From contig JAGCVJ010000014.1 of assembly GCA_017962375.1 (NCBI GenBank), positions 1 to 42,789 on the forward strand: 42,789 nt of DNA. The letters are read 5' to 3'. Made by a program: the position numbers and the translations under genes. Every line of letters starts with the position of its first letter. The first letter of the stretch is position 1. Origin of the DNA: Bacteroidales bacterium (GTDB taxonomy: Bacteria; Bacteroidota; Bacteroidia; Bacteroidales; UBA932). The notes under the pieces were generated by a model. That model searched no databases. It was given only the letters and a program-made list of their open reading frames with translations, and had not been told where the DNA came from. Of this stretch, positions 1 through 8,890 are shown one piece after another.

Positions 1-95
1 CTCTATTCAAAGGAATCTAACGCTCTCTTTTTTCAAACCTTGTATTGTTTGCTGCTTGTCTTCATGATGTCAATGAACGGCTCCGTTGCCGAAGC
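1..95 (-). other. Transcribed leader, probably of an rRNA operon beyond the left edge
   Basis: Read on the minus strand this stretch follows two tandem promoters and contains no convincing reading frame. It includes a TTCATTGACAT box, which resembles the antitermination-type leader element upstream of Bacteroidetes 16S genes, and it ends in TTTGAATAGAG at the window edge. The double strong promoter together with this leader fits the start of an rRNA operon transcribed leftward out of the window. The 16S gene itself is not visible, so the assignment is inference. Confidence 0.4.
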
Positions 96-101
96 GGGCT
101 G

Positions 102-132
102 CAAAGGTAGAAACTTTTTCATTCCCTCCAAA
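102..132 (-). promoter_or_regulatory. Leftward promoter P1 (TTTG-N19-TACCTTTG)
   Basis: The complement of 129-132 gives TTTG and that of 102-109 gives TACCTTTG, exactly 19 bases apart. This matches the Bacteroidetes sigma factor consensus (TTTG near -33, TAnnTTTG near -7). It lies in a 25-base repeat (96-120) that recurs at 201-225. Confidence 0.75.
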
Positions 133-206
133 TCTTTTTCAAAATTTTTTTGAAAAATTTTTCGCGGCCCCGGTCCCTCCGCCGCAAATCGCGCGCGAAA
201 GGGCTG

Positions 207-237
207 CAAAGGTAGCAACTTTTTCCGTATTTCCAAA
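207..237 (-). promoter_or_regulatory. Leftward promoter P2 (TTTG-N19-TACCTTTG)
   Basis: This has the same architecture as P1: TTTG from 234-237, 19 bases, TACCTTTG from 207-214, all on the minus strand. The surrounding 25 bases (201-225) match those of P1 (96-120) with one mismatch. Two near-identical promoters 105 bases apart are typical of highly transcribed stable RNA operons. A/T runs between them may act as UP-like elements. Confidence 0.75.
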
Positions 238-310
238 CATCATGCCAAAAAAATCAAAGAAAAATGGAAAATTTCTATACCTATTTATAATAATAAGGGA
301 AAAAACGGCA

Positions 311-338
311 AAAAAAGTGGCCGGAAAAGCCCGGCCAC
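311..338 (-). terminator. Rho-independent terminator of mscL
   Basis: GTGGCCGG (317-324) pairs with CCGGCCAC (331-338) around a six-base loop. On the minus strand the stem is followed by a run of T (complement of 311-316). It lies just after the mscL stop codon. Confidence 0.85.
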
Positions 339-366
339 CCCATAAAACTGATTCCGTTATCGGGAA

Positions 367-798
367 TTATTCTTTCTTCTCCTTGAGAAGGTCTCTGATT
401 TCGGTCAGAAGCTTCTCTTCTGCAGACGGTTCTGCCGGAGCTTCTGGAGCAGCCTCTTCTTCCTTCTTTCTCTTGAGCTTGTTCAGACCCTTGATTACTA
501 AGAAGATAGTGAAGGTAATTATCAAGAACGAAATAATGTAATTGATAAACTGGCCGTATTTGAACAGCACAGCCTCCTTGACAACCTCCCCGTTTTCCAC
601 TACGGCTTCCTTGAGAGTGATTGCCAGAGAAGCGAAGTCCTTGCCTCCGATCAGCACGCCAATGCAAGGCATAATCAGGTCGTTGACAAGGGAATTTACG
701 ATAGCGCCAAACGCTCCGCCGATTACTACAGCAACGGCCATGTCCACGGCATTGCCCTTAACGGCGAATTCCTTGAATTCTTTCAGAAGTTTTCCCAT
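367..798 (-). CDS. mscL: Large-conductance mechanosensitive channel MscL
   Basis: This encodes a 143-residue inner-membrane channel that opens under membrane tension to release solutes during osmotic downshock. The N-terminal amphipathic helix ([11 protein letters not shown]) precedes TM1, which carries the family pattern [20 protein letters not shown] (about 20-40). A periplasmic loop leads to TM2 (about 82-104) and then a charged cytoplasmic tail with an alanine/glutamate-rich linker and a terminal helix. The length is close to the usual 130-150 residues. The ATG at 796-798 fits the conserved N-terminus. The gene is monocistronic with its own terminator. The assignment is secure from the conserved TM1 and N-terminal sequence. 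Confidence 0.95.
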   Translation of the reverse strand: MGKLLKEFKEFAVKGNAVDMAVAVVIGGAFGAIVNSLVNDLIMPCIGVLIGGKDFASLAITLKEAVVENGEVVKEAVLFKYGQFINYIISFLIITFTIFLVIKGLNKLKRKKEEEAAPEAPAEPSAEEKLLTEIRDLLKEKKE

Positions 799-843
799 GA
801 TTTTTTTGGTTTATTGTTGATAATATGTTTTGTTTCAACGATT

Positions 844-1677
844 TCATTTGATGTACAGAACCTCTCGCCGCATCATTGTCTCAAAATTCACGCTGTACAT
901 TTCGTTAATCAGAATAACCGCTTTTTCCACCGGACTGACAAGTGCCTGCTGAAGAGTGAACTTAGGATTTATCTCCACTATCACAAGCCCGTTTACGCCT
1001 TTGTCGCCAACAACTTGCTGAGCCTCTTCGGAATTGTAAACCACCACCTCGCCTACGGCTTCTGGCTTGAAATCGTTGAAGCTCCTGACAAAGATCTTGC
1101 GGTTGAGAGAGTCTATGGCCAGTATTGGTGTTACACGGTTCGGGTTGAAATACTTGTAGTTGCGGAAAGACTGGTCATCTGTTCCATAGTTGTCCACCAG
1201 CTCGGCCGCCTTCTGGGCCAAGGTAATTCCCGACGCCATATCGGAAAAAGCCATCCTGGTTACAAAAGCCTTTCGTGTAAGGTTGTCGCCGTCAGGGAAA
1301 ACCTGGCTGCTGTTGAAGTCTTCGCCGTCGTTCAGGGTGATGGAAATGATTCCGTTCGGGAAGGATTTTTGAAGCTTCTTTGGAAGGGCCCGGCCGTAAA
1401 GGAACTGGACGCTCTTGATGTTGTCCGCCTTTATGTCGCTGAAGAAAACCAGGATTGAATCCCCTACCATATATGTAGGCATCTTTACGCTGTCGCATTC
1501 CATAATTGCCGAGATGGACAATACGCCATCCACGCCGGAAGAACAGTTGTCATATCTGACACAAAGCACTCTGAGCGAATCTTTTACATCACCTGAAAAC
1601 TGGGCGCGCAGCTCTCCTCCCAACAAGAGGAGAACAAAAGACAAGATGGCTGCGGATATCTTTATTCTGTAAGCCAT
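844..1677 (-). CDS. Exported protein with two TonB-plug-like motifs
   Basis: The predicted protein has 277 residues with a signal peptide (hydrophobic segment about 8-20, cleavage probably after the LRAQ near 26). I chose the ATG at 1675-1677, because the upstream in-frame ATG only adds eight residues before the signal peptide. Two segments, about residues 75-118 and 188-239, each resemble the end of a SusC/TonB plug domain: a D/N-P-x-x-I-x-x-V-x-V-like strand followed by a G-x-x-G-x-I-x-I motif (FPNGIISITLN and GVNGLVIVEINPK). The protein is far too short to be a receptor and no barrel is visible. Function is unknown. Plug-like motifs of this kind also occur in Bacteroidetes signalling and envelope proteins. 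It is divergent from the OPT gene. Confidence 0.7.
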   Translation of the reverse strand: MAYRIKISAAILSFVLLLLGGELRAQFSGDVKDSLRVLCVRYDNCSSGVDGVLSISAIMECDSVKMPTYMVGDSILVFFSDIKADNIKSVQFLYGRALPKKLQKSFPNGIISITLNDGEDFNSSQVFPDGDNLTRKAFVTRMAFSDMASGITLAQKAAELVDNYGTDDQSFRNYKYFNPNRVTPILAIDSLNRKIFVRSFNDFKPEAVGEVVVYNSEEAQQVVGDKGVNGLVIVEINPKFTLQQALVSPVEKAVILINEMYSVNFETMMRREVLYIK

Positions 1678-1698
1678 AGGCACGGTTTCTTGTAAAAG

Positions 1699-1706
1699 CA
1701 AATGTA
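1699..1706 (-). promoter_or_regulatory. Minus-strand -7 element (TACATTTG)
   Basis: The complement of these bases is TACATTTG, a match to TAnnTTTG, 21 bases upstream of the ATG at 1677. No clear TTTG is found 19 bases further upstream, so only half of the promoter is supported. Confidence 0.4.
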
Positions 1707-1771
1707 GTAATTTTATTTTTTAGTAAATTCGCTTTGTATCTGATTTGCAGGAAATCAATAACAAACAAAAT

Positions 1772-3745
1772 ATGTCAGAAGATAAAAATAAAGCGAAGAA
1801 GCCGGAATACAAACCGCTTCTCCAACCTGAAAAAAAGTACAAGGAAGCCACGGCGTACAGCGTGACAATCGGTCTTGTGATGACCATAATCTTTTCTGCC
1901 GCAGCTGCTTACCTTGGACTCAAAGTGGGGCAGGTATTTGAGGCTGCCATTCCTATCGCGATTATAGCAGTGGGCCTTTCAACTGCCATGAAAAGAAAGA
2001 ACGCGCTGGGAGAGAACGTGATCATTCAGTCTATCGGAGCCTGCTCGGGCGGAATTGTGGCGGGCGCAATCTTCACTCTGCCTGCTCTTTACATTCTCCA
2101 GGAGAAATATCCCGAGATTCAGGTGGACTTCATCAAGGTATTCCTCTCCAGCCTTTTGGGAGGCGTGCTCGGAATCTTGTTCCTGATTCCGTTCAGAAAA
2201 TACTTCGTGAAAGAGAAAGATGGAGACTATCCGTTCCCTGAAGCCACCGCCACCACCCAGGTGATCAAGAGCGGCGAAGGCGACAGTGGCGGAGCAAAGC
2301 TGCTGCTGATCAGCGGATTGATCGGAGGTATCTACGACTTCATAGTATCCTCTTTCGGCTGGTGGAGCGAAACCATCTACACCACAGCCACCCACTGGGG
2401 GCAGGTGATCGCCGACAAGACAAAGCTGATGGTCAAATACAATGTTGGCGCAGCTGTTATGGGTCTGGGCTACATCATCGGCCTCAAGTATGCCTTCATA
2501 ATCTGCTGCGGCTCAATGCTCGTATGGTTTGTAATCATACCTCTTATGAGCGCTTTGTGCGGACCTGACACGGTAACCTTCCTCGGCACCACATTCGAAG
2601 GGGTGTCACAGATGGGTCCTGAACTGATATTCAAGACTTACGCAAGGCAGATAGGCATCGGCGGCATTGCCGTAGCGGGCATTATCGGAATCATCAAGTC
2701 TTCCGGAGTCATCAAGTCCGCATTCGGCCTGGCAACCAAGAGCTTCTCCAAGAAGGGCGGAGCTCAGGCTCAGGAAATCAGAACCCAGAGAGACCTTTCC
2801 ATGAAGATTATCGCCTGGGGAGTGATTCTCGCCCTGGCCGCCACTTTCATCTTCTTCTACTTCGGAGTGATTCCAGATGGCAACAAGCTCCTGCTGGCAA
2901 TAATCGCTCTGCTTATTGTCGCGATAATAGCCTTCCTCTTCACGACTGTCGCCGCCAACGCGATAGCGATCGTGGGCAGCAACCCCGTCAGCGGAATGAC
3001 ACTTATGACTCTGATTCTGGGCTCTGTAGTTCTGGTTGCCTGCGGCCTTAACGGAGTTCCCGGAATGGTGGCATCGCTGATTATCGGAGGCGTTGTCTGC
3101 ACCGCTCTCTCTGTTGCGGGAAGCTTCATCACAGACCTGAAGATCGGATACTGGATCGGCAACACGCCTAAGGTGCAGGAAAGCTGGAAGTTCATCGGAA
3201 CCTTGGTGGCAGCCGCTACCGTTGGCGGAGTGATGATTGTGCTCAACAAAACCTACGGCTTTACCGGAGAAGAAGCCCTTGTGGCTCCTCAGGCAAACGC
3301 CATGGCGGCTGTAATCGAGCCTTTGATGAGCGGACAGGGAGCACCGTGGCTGCTGTACGGAATCGGCGCCATCATCGCCCTGATCCTCAACTTCTGCAAA
3401 GTTCCGGCCCTGGCTTTCGCTCTGGGTATGTTCATCCCGATAGACTTGAACCTCCCTCTGCTGGCCGGCGGTGCAATCGCCTGGTATGTAGGCTCAAGGA
3501 GCAAGGACAAGGCCCTCAACGAGGCAAGAGTGAACAAGGGAACCCTGCTTGCCAGCGGATTCATCGCAGGCGGCGCCCTTATGGGAGTTGTCTCAGCCAT
3601 CCTGAAGTTTGCCGGCAAAGATTTCTTTGCCAAGGAATGGGCAGAGACCGGCAGCGCCCAGGCTGTGGCCATCGTGGCTTACCTGGCAGTTGCGGCATTC
3701 CTGATATTCTCGTCGCTGAGAGCAAAAGCCCCTAAGAAAGACTAA
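1772..3745 (+). CDS. OPT-family oligopeptide transporter
   Basis: This is a 657-residue polytopic inner-membrane protein of the oligopeptide transporter family, which imports peptides or related compounds by proton symport. After a short lysine-rich cytoplasmic N-terminus, the first membrane segment contains the family pattern with AAYLGLKVGQVFEAAIP (about 40-60). Many hydrophobic segments follow, including SNPVSGMTLMTL. I chose the ATG at 1772. An upstream in-frame TTG at 1745 would add nine residues with no supporting signal. The gene ends 16 bases before pepT, so the pair very likely forms an operon for taking up and digesting short peptides. Substrate specificity cannot be read from sequence. 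Confidence 0.88.
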   Translation: MSEDKNKAKKPEYKPLLQPEKKYKEATAYSVTIGLVMTIIFSAAAAYLGLKVGQVFEAAIPIAIIAVGLSTAMKRKNALGENVIIQSIGACSGGIVAGAIFTLPALYILQEKYPEIQVDFIKVFLSSLLGGVLGILFLIPFRKYFVKEKDGDYPFPEATATTQVIKSGEGDSGGAKLLLISGLIGGIYDFIVSSFGWWSETIYTTATHWGQVIADKTKLMVKYNVGAAVMGLGYIIGLKYAFIICCGSMLVWFVIIPLMSALCGPDTVTFLGTTFEGVSQMGPELIFKTYARQIGIGGIAVAGIIGIIKSSGVIKSAFGLATKSFSKKGGAQAQEIRTQRDLSMKIIAWGVILALAATFIFFYFGVIPDGNKLLLAIIALLIVAIIAFLFTTVAANAIAIVGSNPVSGMTLMTLILGSVVLVACGLNGVPGMVASLIIGGVVCTALSVAGSFITDLKIGYWIGNTPKVQESWKFIGTLVAAATVGGVMIVLNKTYGFTGEEALVAPQANAMAAVIEPLMSGQGAPWLLYGIGAIIALILNFCKVPALAFALGMFIPIDLNLPLLAGGAIAWYVGSRSKDKALNEARVNKGTLLASGFIAGGALMGVVSAILKFAGKDFFAKEWAETGSAQAVAIVAYLAVAAFLIFSSLRAKAPKKD

Positions 3746-3761
3746 TTAAACATCATTCAAT

Positions 3762-4991
3762 ATGGAAAAAGTACAAGACAAATTCCTCAGATACGTGGGC
3801 GTATGGACCACATCAGACCCTGATGCCACCACAGCTCCTTCTACCGACAGGCAGTTCGACCTTTTGAATATGCTCAGCGATGAGCTCAAGAAGATGGGCA
3901 TAAAGTCAAAGGTTTCTCCAAAGGGAGTGCTCATGGCAACCATCCCTTCAAACGTCAAGGCCAAGAAGGGCGAAAAGCCGCTTCCGGCAATCGGCTTCAT
4001 AGCTCACGTGGACACCGCTCCAGATGCCGAGGGCAAAGACATCAAGCCGCAGATCATCCCTAACTACAACGGCAAGGACATCATCCTCAACAAGGCCAAG
4101 AAAGTGAAGCTTTCCACCGCCGTTTTCCCGGAGCTGAAGACTTTCAAGGGCCAGACTCTGATCACCACGGACGGCACCACTCTTCTGGGAGCCGACGACA
4201 AGGCCGGAGTGGCTGAGATCATGTGCGCCGCAGAATATATGATGGAGCATCCTGAGTTCAAGCACGGAACAATCAAGATCTCCTTCACCCCGGACGAGGA
4301 AATAGGACGCGGAGTGGAGAACTTCTCCGTCAAGGACTTCGGCGCGGACTTCGCCTACACTATGGACGGCGGAGCAGTTGGAGAGCTGGAGTTCGAGAAC
4401 TTCAACGCCGCCTCAGCCAAGATAGAGATCCAGGGCTGCAACATCCATCCGGGCTATGCCAAGGGAAAGATGATCAACGCCATCATCGTGGCAAACGAAA
4501 TCCTCTCGATGCTCCCTCCAAAAGAAAGGCCTGAGCATACCTGCAAGTACCAGGGCTTCTACCACGTTGTGGGCATCAGCGGAAGCGTTGAAAACGCATC
4601 GGTGAGCATCATCATCAGAGACCACGATACCAAGATTTTCAACGCAAGAAAGAGGCTTTTCACAACCATCCAGAACAAGATGGACAAAAAGTACGGCAAG
4701 GGCGTGGTGAAGATTACCGTTAAGGACCAGTACTACAACATGAGAAAGGTTGTGGAGCCTAAGTACTTCATTGTTGAAAGAGCAATCAACGCCATGAAGA
4801 AAGCCGGCATCAAGCCTAAGATCCAGCCGATCAGAGGCGGCACAGACGGCGCAATGCTCTCCTTCAGAGGCCTTCCTTGCCCTAACATCTTTGCCGGCGG
4901 ACTGAACTTCCACGGCAAGCTGGAATACGTCTCCGTAGAAAGCATGGAAAAAGCCACTCAGGTAATCCTCAACATCGCCCAGGCACAGTAA
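3762..4991 (+). CDS. pepT: Peptidase T (tripeptide aminopeptidase)
   Basis: This is a 409-residue cytoplasmic M20 metallopeptidase that removes the N-terminal residue of tripeptides using two zinc ions. The metal and catalytic residues are in place: H82 and D84 in AHVDTAPD, D145 in LLGADDKAG, E179-E180 in TPDEEIGRG, D202 in YTMDGG, and H384 in LNFHGKLEYVS. The length equals that of E. coli PepT (about 408). It follows the OPT transporter by 16 bases, consistent with intracellular hydrolysis of imported peptides. A strong terminator follows. Confidence 0.95.
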   Translation: MEKVQDKFLRYVGVWTTSDPDATTAPSTDRQFDLLNMLSDELKKMGIKSKVSPKGVLMATIPSNVKAKKGEKPLPAIGFIAHVDTAPDAEGKDIKPQIIPNYNGKDIILNKAKKVKLSTAVFPELKTFKGQTLITTDGTTLLGADDKAGVAEIMCAAEYMMEHPEFKHGTIKISFTPDEEIGRGVENFSVKDFGADFAYTMDGGAVGELEFENFNAASAKIEIQGCNIHPGYAKGKMINAIIVANEILSMLPPKERPEHTCKYQGFYHVVGISGSVENASVSIIIRDHDTKIFNARKRLFTTIQNKMDKKYGKGVVKITVKDQYYNMRKVVEPKYFIVERAINAMKKAGIKPKIQPIRGGTDGAMLSFRGLPCPNIFAGGLNFHGKLEYVSVESMEKATQVILNIAQAQ

Positions 4992-5011
4992 TCTTCAGCG
5001 ATACCGAAAAT

Positions 5012-5039
5012 AAAAAAGCCCCTCGCAAGGGGCTTTTTT
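5012..5039. terminator. Bidirectional terminator between pepT and the convergent gene
   Basis: AAAAAAGCCCCT and AGGGGCTTTTTT form a long stem around a CGCA loop. The A and T tracts on the two sides allow it to work for pepT on the plus strand and for the secreted-protein gene on the minus strand. Confidence 0.9.
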
Positions 5040-5060
5040 ATTGACCATGTTTGTATGATT

Positions 5061-6158
5061 TTACCTGTAGTAGATTCCTACTGCGCGGAAGTACCAGCTG
5101 TTGTAGCTTGAGTACACGTACTCGAAGATGGAGTTGCCTACAACATAGTATACTCTTCCGTTGTGAACTATCTCCTCGTAGTCGCTTGGCATGTCGTAGA
5201 GGATTGCTCCGTCTGGCGCGTCAACGACTCTGAGCTCGTAGCTGTTGATTCTTTCATAGAAGTTAGCGTATGAGTCTACGTAGTAGTCTCTGCCGTAACT
5301 CTGTGAATAGTATTCGAAGTCAACTGGATACAGGCTGGTCTCGATGTAGGAGATAGGGATCCTGGTTCCTACTGGAGGCCTGTGCACATTGTAGTATCCG
5401 TATGCGTGCCAGTACCAGATTCCATCCCAGAAGTACATGCTCATTCCGTTTATTCTCACGCGATAGTAGTGGCGCGGACGTGTAGTGAAACGGTAGCCGA
5501 AGTCGTAGTTCACGTGGATAGGTGCCGGACGATGGTAAACCCTGTTGTCGCGGAACGGATTGTAGTTCACGTGACGGTTGTGGTTGTTCCTGTCGAATTT
5601 TGGTGCTGGAGGAAGCTTGGTAGCGGCATCGCCTCCGCGACCGGCATAGTATGTTGCACGAGGACCGTTGTTGTTCGGACGGTTAACATTGCCGTTGTTG
5701 TGCGGCTTGTTGTCCGGACGGTTGGTAATGTTGCCGTTGTTTGGACGGTTAGTCTTGTTGTCCGGGCGGTTGGTTACGTTGCCATTGTTTGGCTTGTTGT
5801 CAGGACGAGAAGTCACGTTGCCAACATTGCTGTTGTTTCTTCCTCTGTCGACACTGGAGTTAGAGTTGCCTCTGGACTGGGTTGACTGACGGTCGGAAGA
5901 AGTGTTTCTGTTGACAGTGGCATTGCGGTTAGAAGAGGAAGTGTTCCTGTTCTGAACAGAGCCGCTGTTGTTGGCCCTTGGCTGTGAAACCTGAGCCTCC
6001 TTCTGCCTCGTGTCAGAGGAACGCTGTGTCGTTGCGGTTGAGCCACCGGAGGTATTCCTCCTGCTGGAAGACTGTGCTGAGGCGGTAGATGAAACCGAAA
6101 CTGTCAGCACTGTTGCCAGGATAGCAACTAAAGCAGTGAAGATGGTGTTGGTTTTCAT
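5061..6158 (-). CDS. Secreted Asn/Arg-rich repeat protein with DUF6515-like C-terminus
   Basis: The protein has 365 residues, starting at the ATG at 6156-6158. An in-frame upstream ATG would put 16 polar and hydrophobic residues before an otherwise ideal signal peptide (MKTNTIFTALVAILATV, cleavage near SASAQ). Residues about 30-170 are low complexity, rich in Ser, Asn and Arg, with imperfect repeats built on NRPDNK and NNGNV. The C-terminal half is aromatic-rich with a YWDG/IWYWHAYGYYNVHRPPVG pattern, as in DUF6515 proteins of Bacteroidetes, followed by two short SH3-like strands (GRVYYVVGNSIFEYV). It is probably periplasmic or surface exposed. Its role is unknown. The gene stands alone between a terminator and the NamZ gene. 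Confidence 0.75.
   Translation of the reverse strand: MKTNTIFTALVAILATVLTVSVSSTASAQSSSRRNTSGGSTATTQRSSDTRQKEAQVSQPRANNSGSVQNRNTSSSNRNATVNRNTSSDRQSTQSRGNSNSSVDRGRNNSNVGNVTSRPDNKPNNGNVTNRPDNKTNRPNNGNITNRPDNKPHNNGNVNRPNNNGPRATYYAGRGGDAATKLPPAPKFDRNNHNRHVNYNPFRDNRVYHRPAPIHVNYDFGYRFTTRPRHYYRVRINGMSMYFWDGIWYWHAYGYYNVHRPPVGTRIPISYIETSLYPVDFEYYSQSYGRDYYVDSYANFYERINSYELRVVDAPDGAILYDMPSDYEEIVHNGRVYYVVGNSIFEYVYSSYNSWYFRAVGIYYR
5690..5830 (-). repeat. Degenerate tandem repeat coding for (N)NGNVTNRPDNK units
   Basis: Four to five imperfect units of roughly 30-36 bases encode variants of GNVTNRPDNKPN. They are visible at DNA level as repeated ttgttgtccgg and cggttggt blocks. The repeat count could vary by slippage. 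Confidence 0.7.
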
Positions 6159-6220
6159 AGCTTTTTGTTTTAAGTGGTTAAACTTTATTACAGATATTAC
6201 AAACACAATGCCAAAAAATT

Positions 6221-7480
6221 TTACTTGTACAGATAGTACTTGCTGCTCTTCTCCTTGAAGGCCTTCTCATCCTTCTCGAAATACTCCTTGATGCTCTCCC
6301 AGGTATAGGTCTTGGAGAAGGTCTTGCGGATGTAGTCTGTGCCGCATACTATATCGAACATGCGGAAGCGTCCCTTGTCGCAGTTTTCAAAGGTCTTCTT
6401 GTCCGGATATAGCTTTGCAAGCTCCTGCATTACAAGGAACTGGATCTCAACAAGACGAGCCTTGGAGTAATCGGTGATGAATACCTGAACTCCCGAGCAG
6501 GACTTGCCCTGCTTCTTGCCGAAGTAAGGAGTTTCGTAGATGGTGCGGAAGCGGATGCCCGGCAGGTTGAGGGCGTTCATTCTCTCGCAGAGTTTCTTGC
6601 CGTCTATCCATTCAGCCACAAAGAGCTGGAAAGGCAGGGTGTAGCCCACGCCTTCTGAAATATAGCCGAGCTCTCCCATAATGCCGCTTACCGGATAATA
6701 GTAGGCATTTACAATCTGAGGCACCTGAGGAGAAGGCAGGATCCAAGGCAGCTTGGTGTCTTCGTAGAGCATGTTTCTGCTCCATCCCTCCATAGGAACT
6801 ACGGTTAGCTTTGCCTGAACGCCGTTCTTGAGCATCTTCTCGCCGTTGAGCATGCGGGCCAGCTCGCCGAGGGTGAGGCCGTAAACATAAGGAATGGAGA
6901 ACTGGCTCACGAAGGAGTGGAAACCTTCTTCAACCAGATTTCCCTCCACCCTTTCTCCGCCAAGCGGATTAGGCCTGTCCAGAACTATGAACTCCTTGCC
7001 GGCCTCGGCGCAGGCTTCCATCATAAGCCCCATGGAGCTTACGAAGGTGTAGCTGCGGCAGCCTATATCCTGTATGTCGAACACCACAGCATCCACGTTG
7101 GCCAGAAACTGAGGAGAAGGCTTGCGGTTCTTGCCGTAAACCGAATAAACCGGAATTCCGGTGGCGGAGTCTTTCTGGTCTTTCACGGCAGCTCCGGCAT
7201 AGATGTCACCCCTGACTCCGTGCTCCGGAGCGTAGAGGGCCACCAGTTTCACGCCCTCAGCGTTGTGGAGAATGTCTATCGTGGAATTCAGCTGGGAATC
7301 CACTCCGGTAGGATTGGTAAGAAGACCTACCCTCTTGCCTTTGAGGACATCAAATCCCCTGTCGCGGAGAACCTCAATCCCCGGTTTTACCTTTTGCTTG
7401 TGAGAGCACTTGTGCTCCTGGGCAACAATCATCGGCGATGCAATCAGCAAAGCCAGAAGAGAAATCAGTATCTTTTTCAT
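6221..7480 (-). CDS. namZ: Exo-beta-N-acetylmuramidase NamZ (DUF1343)
   Basis: This is a 419-residue exported enzyme of the DUF1343/YbbC family. Characterised members in Bacillus subtilis and Tannerella forsythia release MurNAc from the non-reducing end of peptidoglycan fragments. A signal peptide (MKKILISLLALLIASPMIVAQ) is followed by the family landmarks GKRVGLLTNPTGVD, ALYAPEHGVRGD, VFDIQDIGCRSYTF and VLDRPNPLGG, and by HILPSPQ-like WILPSPQVPQ in the C-terminal domain. It is the last gene of a minus-strand operon, 21 bases after the AmpG/MurT-like permease. That placement supports a role in scavenging or recycling MurNAc from the cell's own or foreign walls. No terminator is obvious before the next gene. 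Confidence 0.9.
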   Translation of the reverse strand: MKKILISLLALLIASPMIVAQEHKCSHKQKVKPGIEVLRDRGFDVLKGKRVGLLTNPTGVDSQLNSTIDILHNAEGVKLVALYAPEHGVRGDIYAGAAVKDQKDSATGIPVYSVYGKNRKPSPQFLANVDAVVFDIQDIGCRSYTFVSSMGLMMEACAEAGKEFIVLDRPNPLGGERVEGNLVEEGFHSFVSQFSIPYVYGLTLGELARMLNGEKMLKNGVQAKLTVVPMEGWSRNMLYEDTKLPWILPSPQVPQIVNAYYYPVSGIMGELGYISEGVGYTLPFQLFVAEWIDGKKLCERMNALNLPGIRFRTIYETPYFGKKQGKSCSGVQVFITDYSKARLVEIQFLVMQELAKLYPDKKTFENCDKGRFRMFDIVCGTDYIRKTFSKTYTWESIKEYFEKDEKAFKEKSSKYYLYK

Positions 7481-7501
7481 ATCAGCAATTGTTCTCAGCG
7501 A

Positions 7502-8878
7502 TTATTTCTTTCCGTAAGAAGCGTCAACCTTGCGCTTTGCAAGGAAGGTAACTACCATAGTTGCAACACCGCAGGCCACCACAATCCAGAAGAATGTCTT
7601 ATAGCCCACAGCCATCTGGAGGTCTCCGGCAAAGAAGCCAGGAACCATCATGCTGGCCGCCATAAACGCCGTGCAGATTGCATAGTGCGATGTCTTGAAG
7701 CTGCCTTCCGACAGGTACATCATAAACAGCATGTAAGCCGTGAATCCGAATCCGTAGCCGAACTGCTCAATTGCAATGGCAATGATGATTGCGATAACAT
7801 TAGTCGGCTGGAAGATAGCCAGATAGCAGAATGTCAGACAAGGCAGAATCATGCAGGCGGCCATAGGCCAGAGAGCCTTCTTCAAGCCAACCCTTGAAGC
7901 GTAGATTCCGCCGAGAATTCCTCCGGCAAGAAGAGCTATGACGCCAACCGTTCCGTATGCCACGCCAATGGTTTCGGTAGGAAGTTCCAGTCCTCCTCCT
8001 ATGAACGATCCGTCAACAAGGTTTTCTGTACGGCCGTCTTTGAGGAAAGGCATGATCATCTTTATCAGGAAAGCCTCAGGCAGTCTGTAAAGCAGCATGA
8101 ACGCAATGCCAAGCCATACAAGAGGCTTCTTGAAGAAGGTTGCGAAAGACTGGCCAAAGTCTGACCAAATTCCCTTCTTCTTTCCGTTCTCGTCGTACTG
8201 GATATTCGGCTTGTCGTTCTTGGAACGAGGAATTGCAAATGTGTGGTAAAGAGTTACCAGAGCAAAGATCACGGCGGTAATCACCATAGTCCAGAACCAG
8301 GCGCGAGGAACATCCCCCTTCTTCTCCAGAAGTCCTGCTATGAACACCAGAACGCCCTGTCCGAATACGGATGAAATCCTGTAGAATGTGCTCCTGATTC
8401 CCACAAACGCGCTCTGCTGGTTCTGCGGAAGGGCCAGCATGTAGAAGCCGTCGGCGGCAATGTCGTGAGTAGCTGAAGCAAAAGCAGTTACCAAGAAGAT
8501 TATAAGCGTGGTGTAGAACAGGCTGATGCTTGTGGACTTGCCAGCAATGTCTGCGGCGTCAGGCCTAGGCAGAGTAACCGCCAGCAGGATAAACGCAGCC
8601 GACATCAGAATCTGCATAACCAGTATCCACCATCTCTTTGTCTTCACGATATCCACGAACGGGCCCCAGGCGAACTTGAGCAGCCAAGGCAGATAAAGCA
8701 AGCTGGTGAATCTCGCGTTCTGGTCGTTCGGAACTCCCAGGTTGGTGAACATCAGAACAGAAATTGTGTTCACGATGAAGTAAGGAATTCCCTCGGCGAA
8801 ATAAAGGGTCGGAACCCAGAGCCATGGATTTCTCCTGGTCTCTTTCGCTTGGGCTGAAGGATTGTTCAAACTTTCCAT
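7502..8878 (-). CDS. MFS permease of the AmpG/MurT type
   Basis: This is a 458-residue inner-membrane protein with about 12 hydrophobic segments. The N-terminal sequence LYFAEGIPYFIVNTISV and the following LLYLPWLLKFAWGPFVD match the AmpG-like branch of the major facilitator superfamily, which imports muropeptides or, in Tannerella, MurNAc. Its neighbours are NamZ downstream and a SpoIID/LytB-domain protein upstream (12 bases), so a cell wall sugar or muropeptide is the likely substrate. AmpG and MurT types cannot be separated by eye. The octamer TCAGCGAT abuts the stop codon at 7502. Confidence 0.82.
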   Translation of the reverse strand: MESLNNPSAQAKETRRNPWLWVPTLYFAEGIPYFIVNTISVLMFTNLGVPNDQNARFTSLLYLPWLLKFAWGPFVDIVKTKRWWILVMQILMSAAFILLAVTLPRPDAADIAGKSTSISLFYTTLIIFLVTAFASATHDIAADGFYMLALPQNQQSAFVGIRSTFYRISSVFGQGVLVFIAGLLEKKGDVPRAWFWTMVITAVIFALVTLYHTFAIPRSKNDKPNIQYDENGKKKGIWSDFGQSFATFFKKPLVWLGIAFMLLYRLPEAFLIKMIMPFLKDGRTENLVDGSFIGGGLELPTETIGVAYGTVGVIALLAGGILGGIYASRVGLKKALWPMAACMILPCLTFCYLAIFQPTNVIAIIIAIAIEQFGYGFGFTAYMLFMMYLSEGSFKTSHYAICTAFMAASMMVPGFFAGDLQMAVGYKTFFWIVVACGVATMVVTFLAKRKVDASYGKK

Positions 8879-8890
8879 AATATCTTGATT

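Noticed and set aside
1745-1771. TTG start for the OPT transporter
   Set aside because: The ATG at 1772 gives a normal N-terminus; the extra nine residues show no supporting signal.
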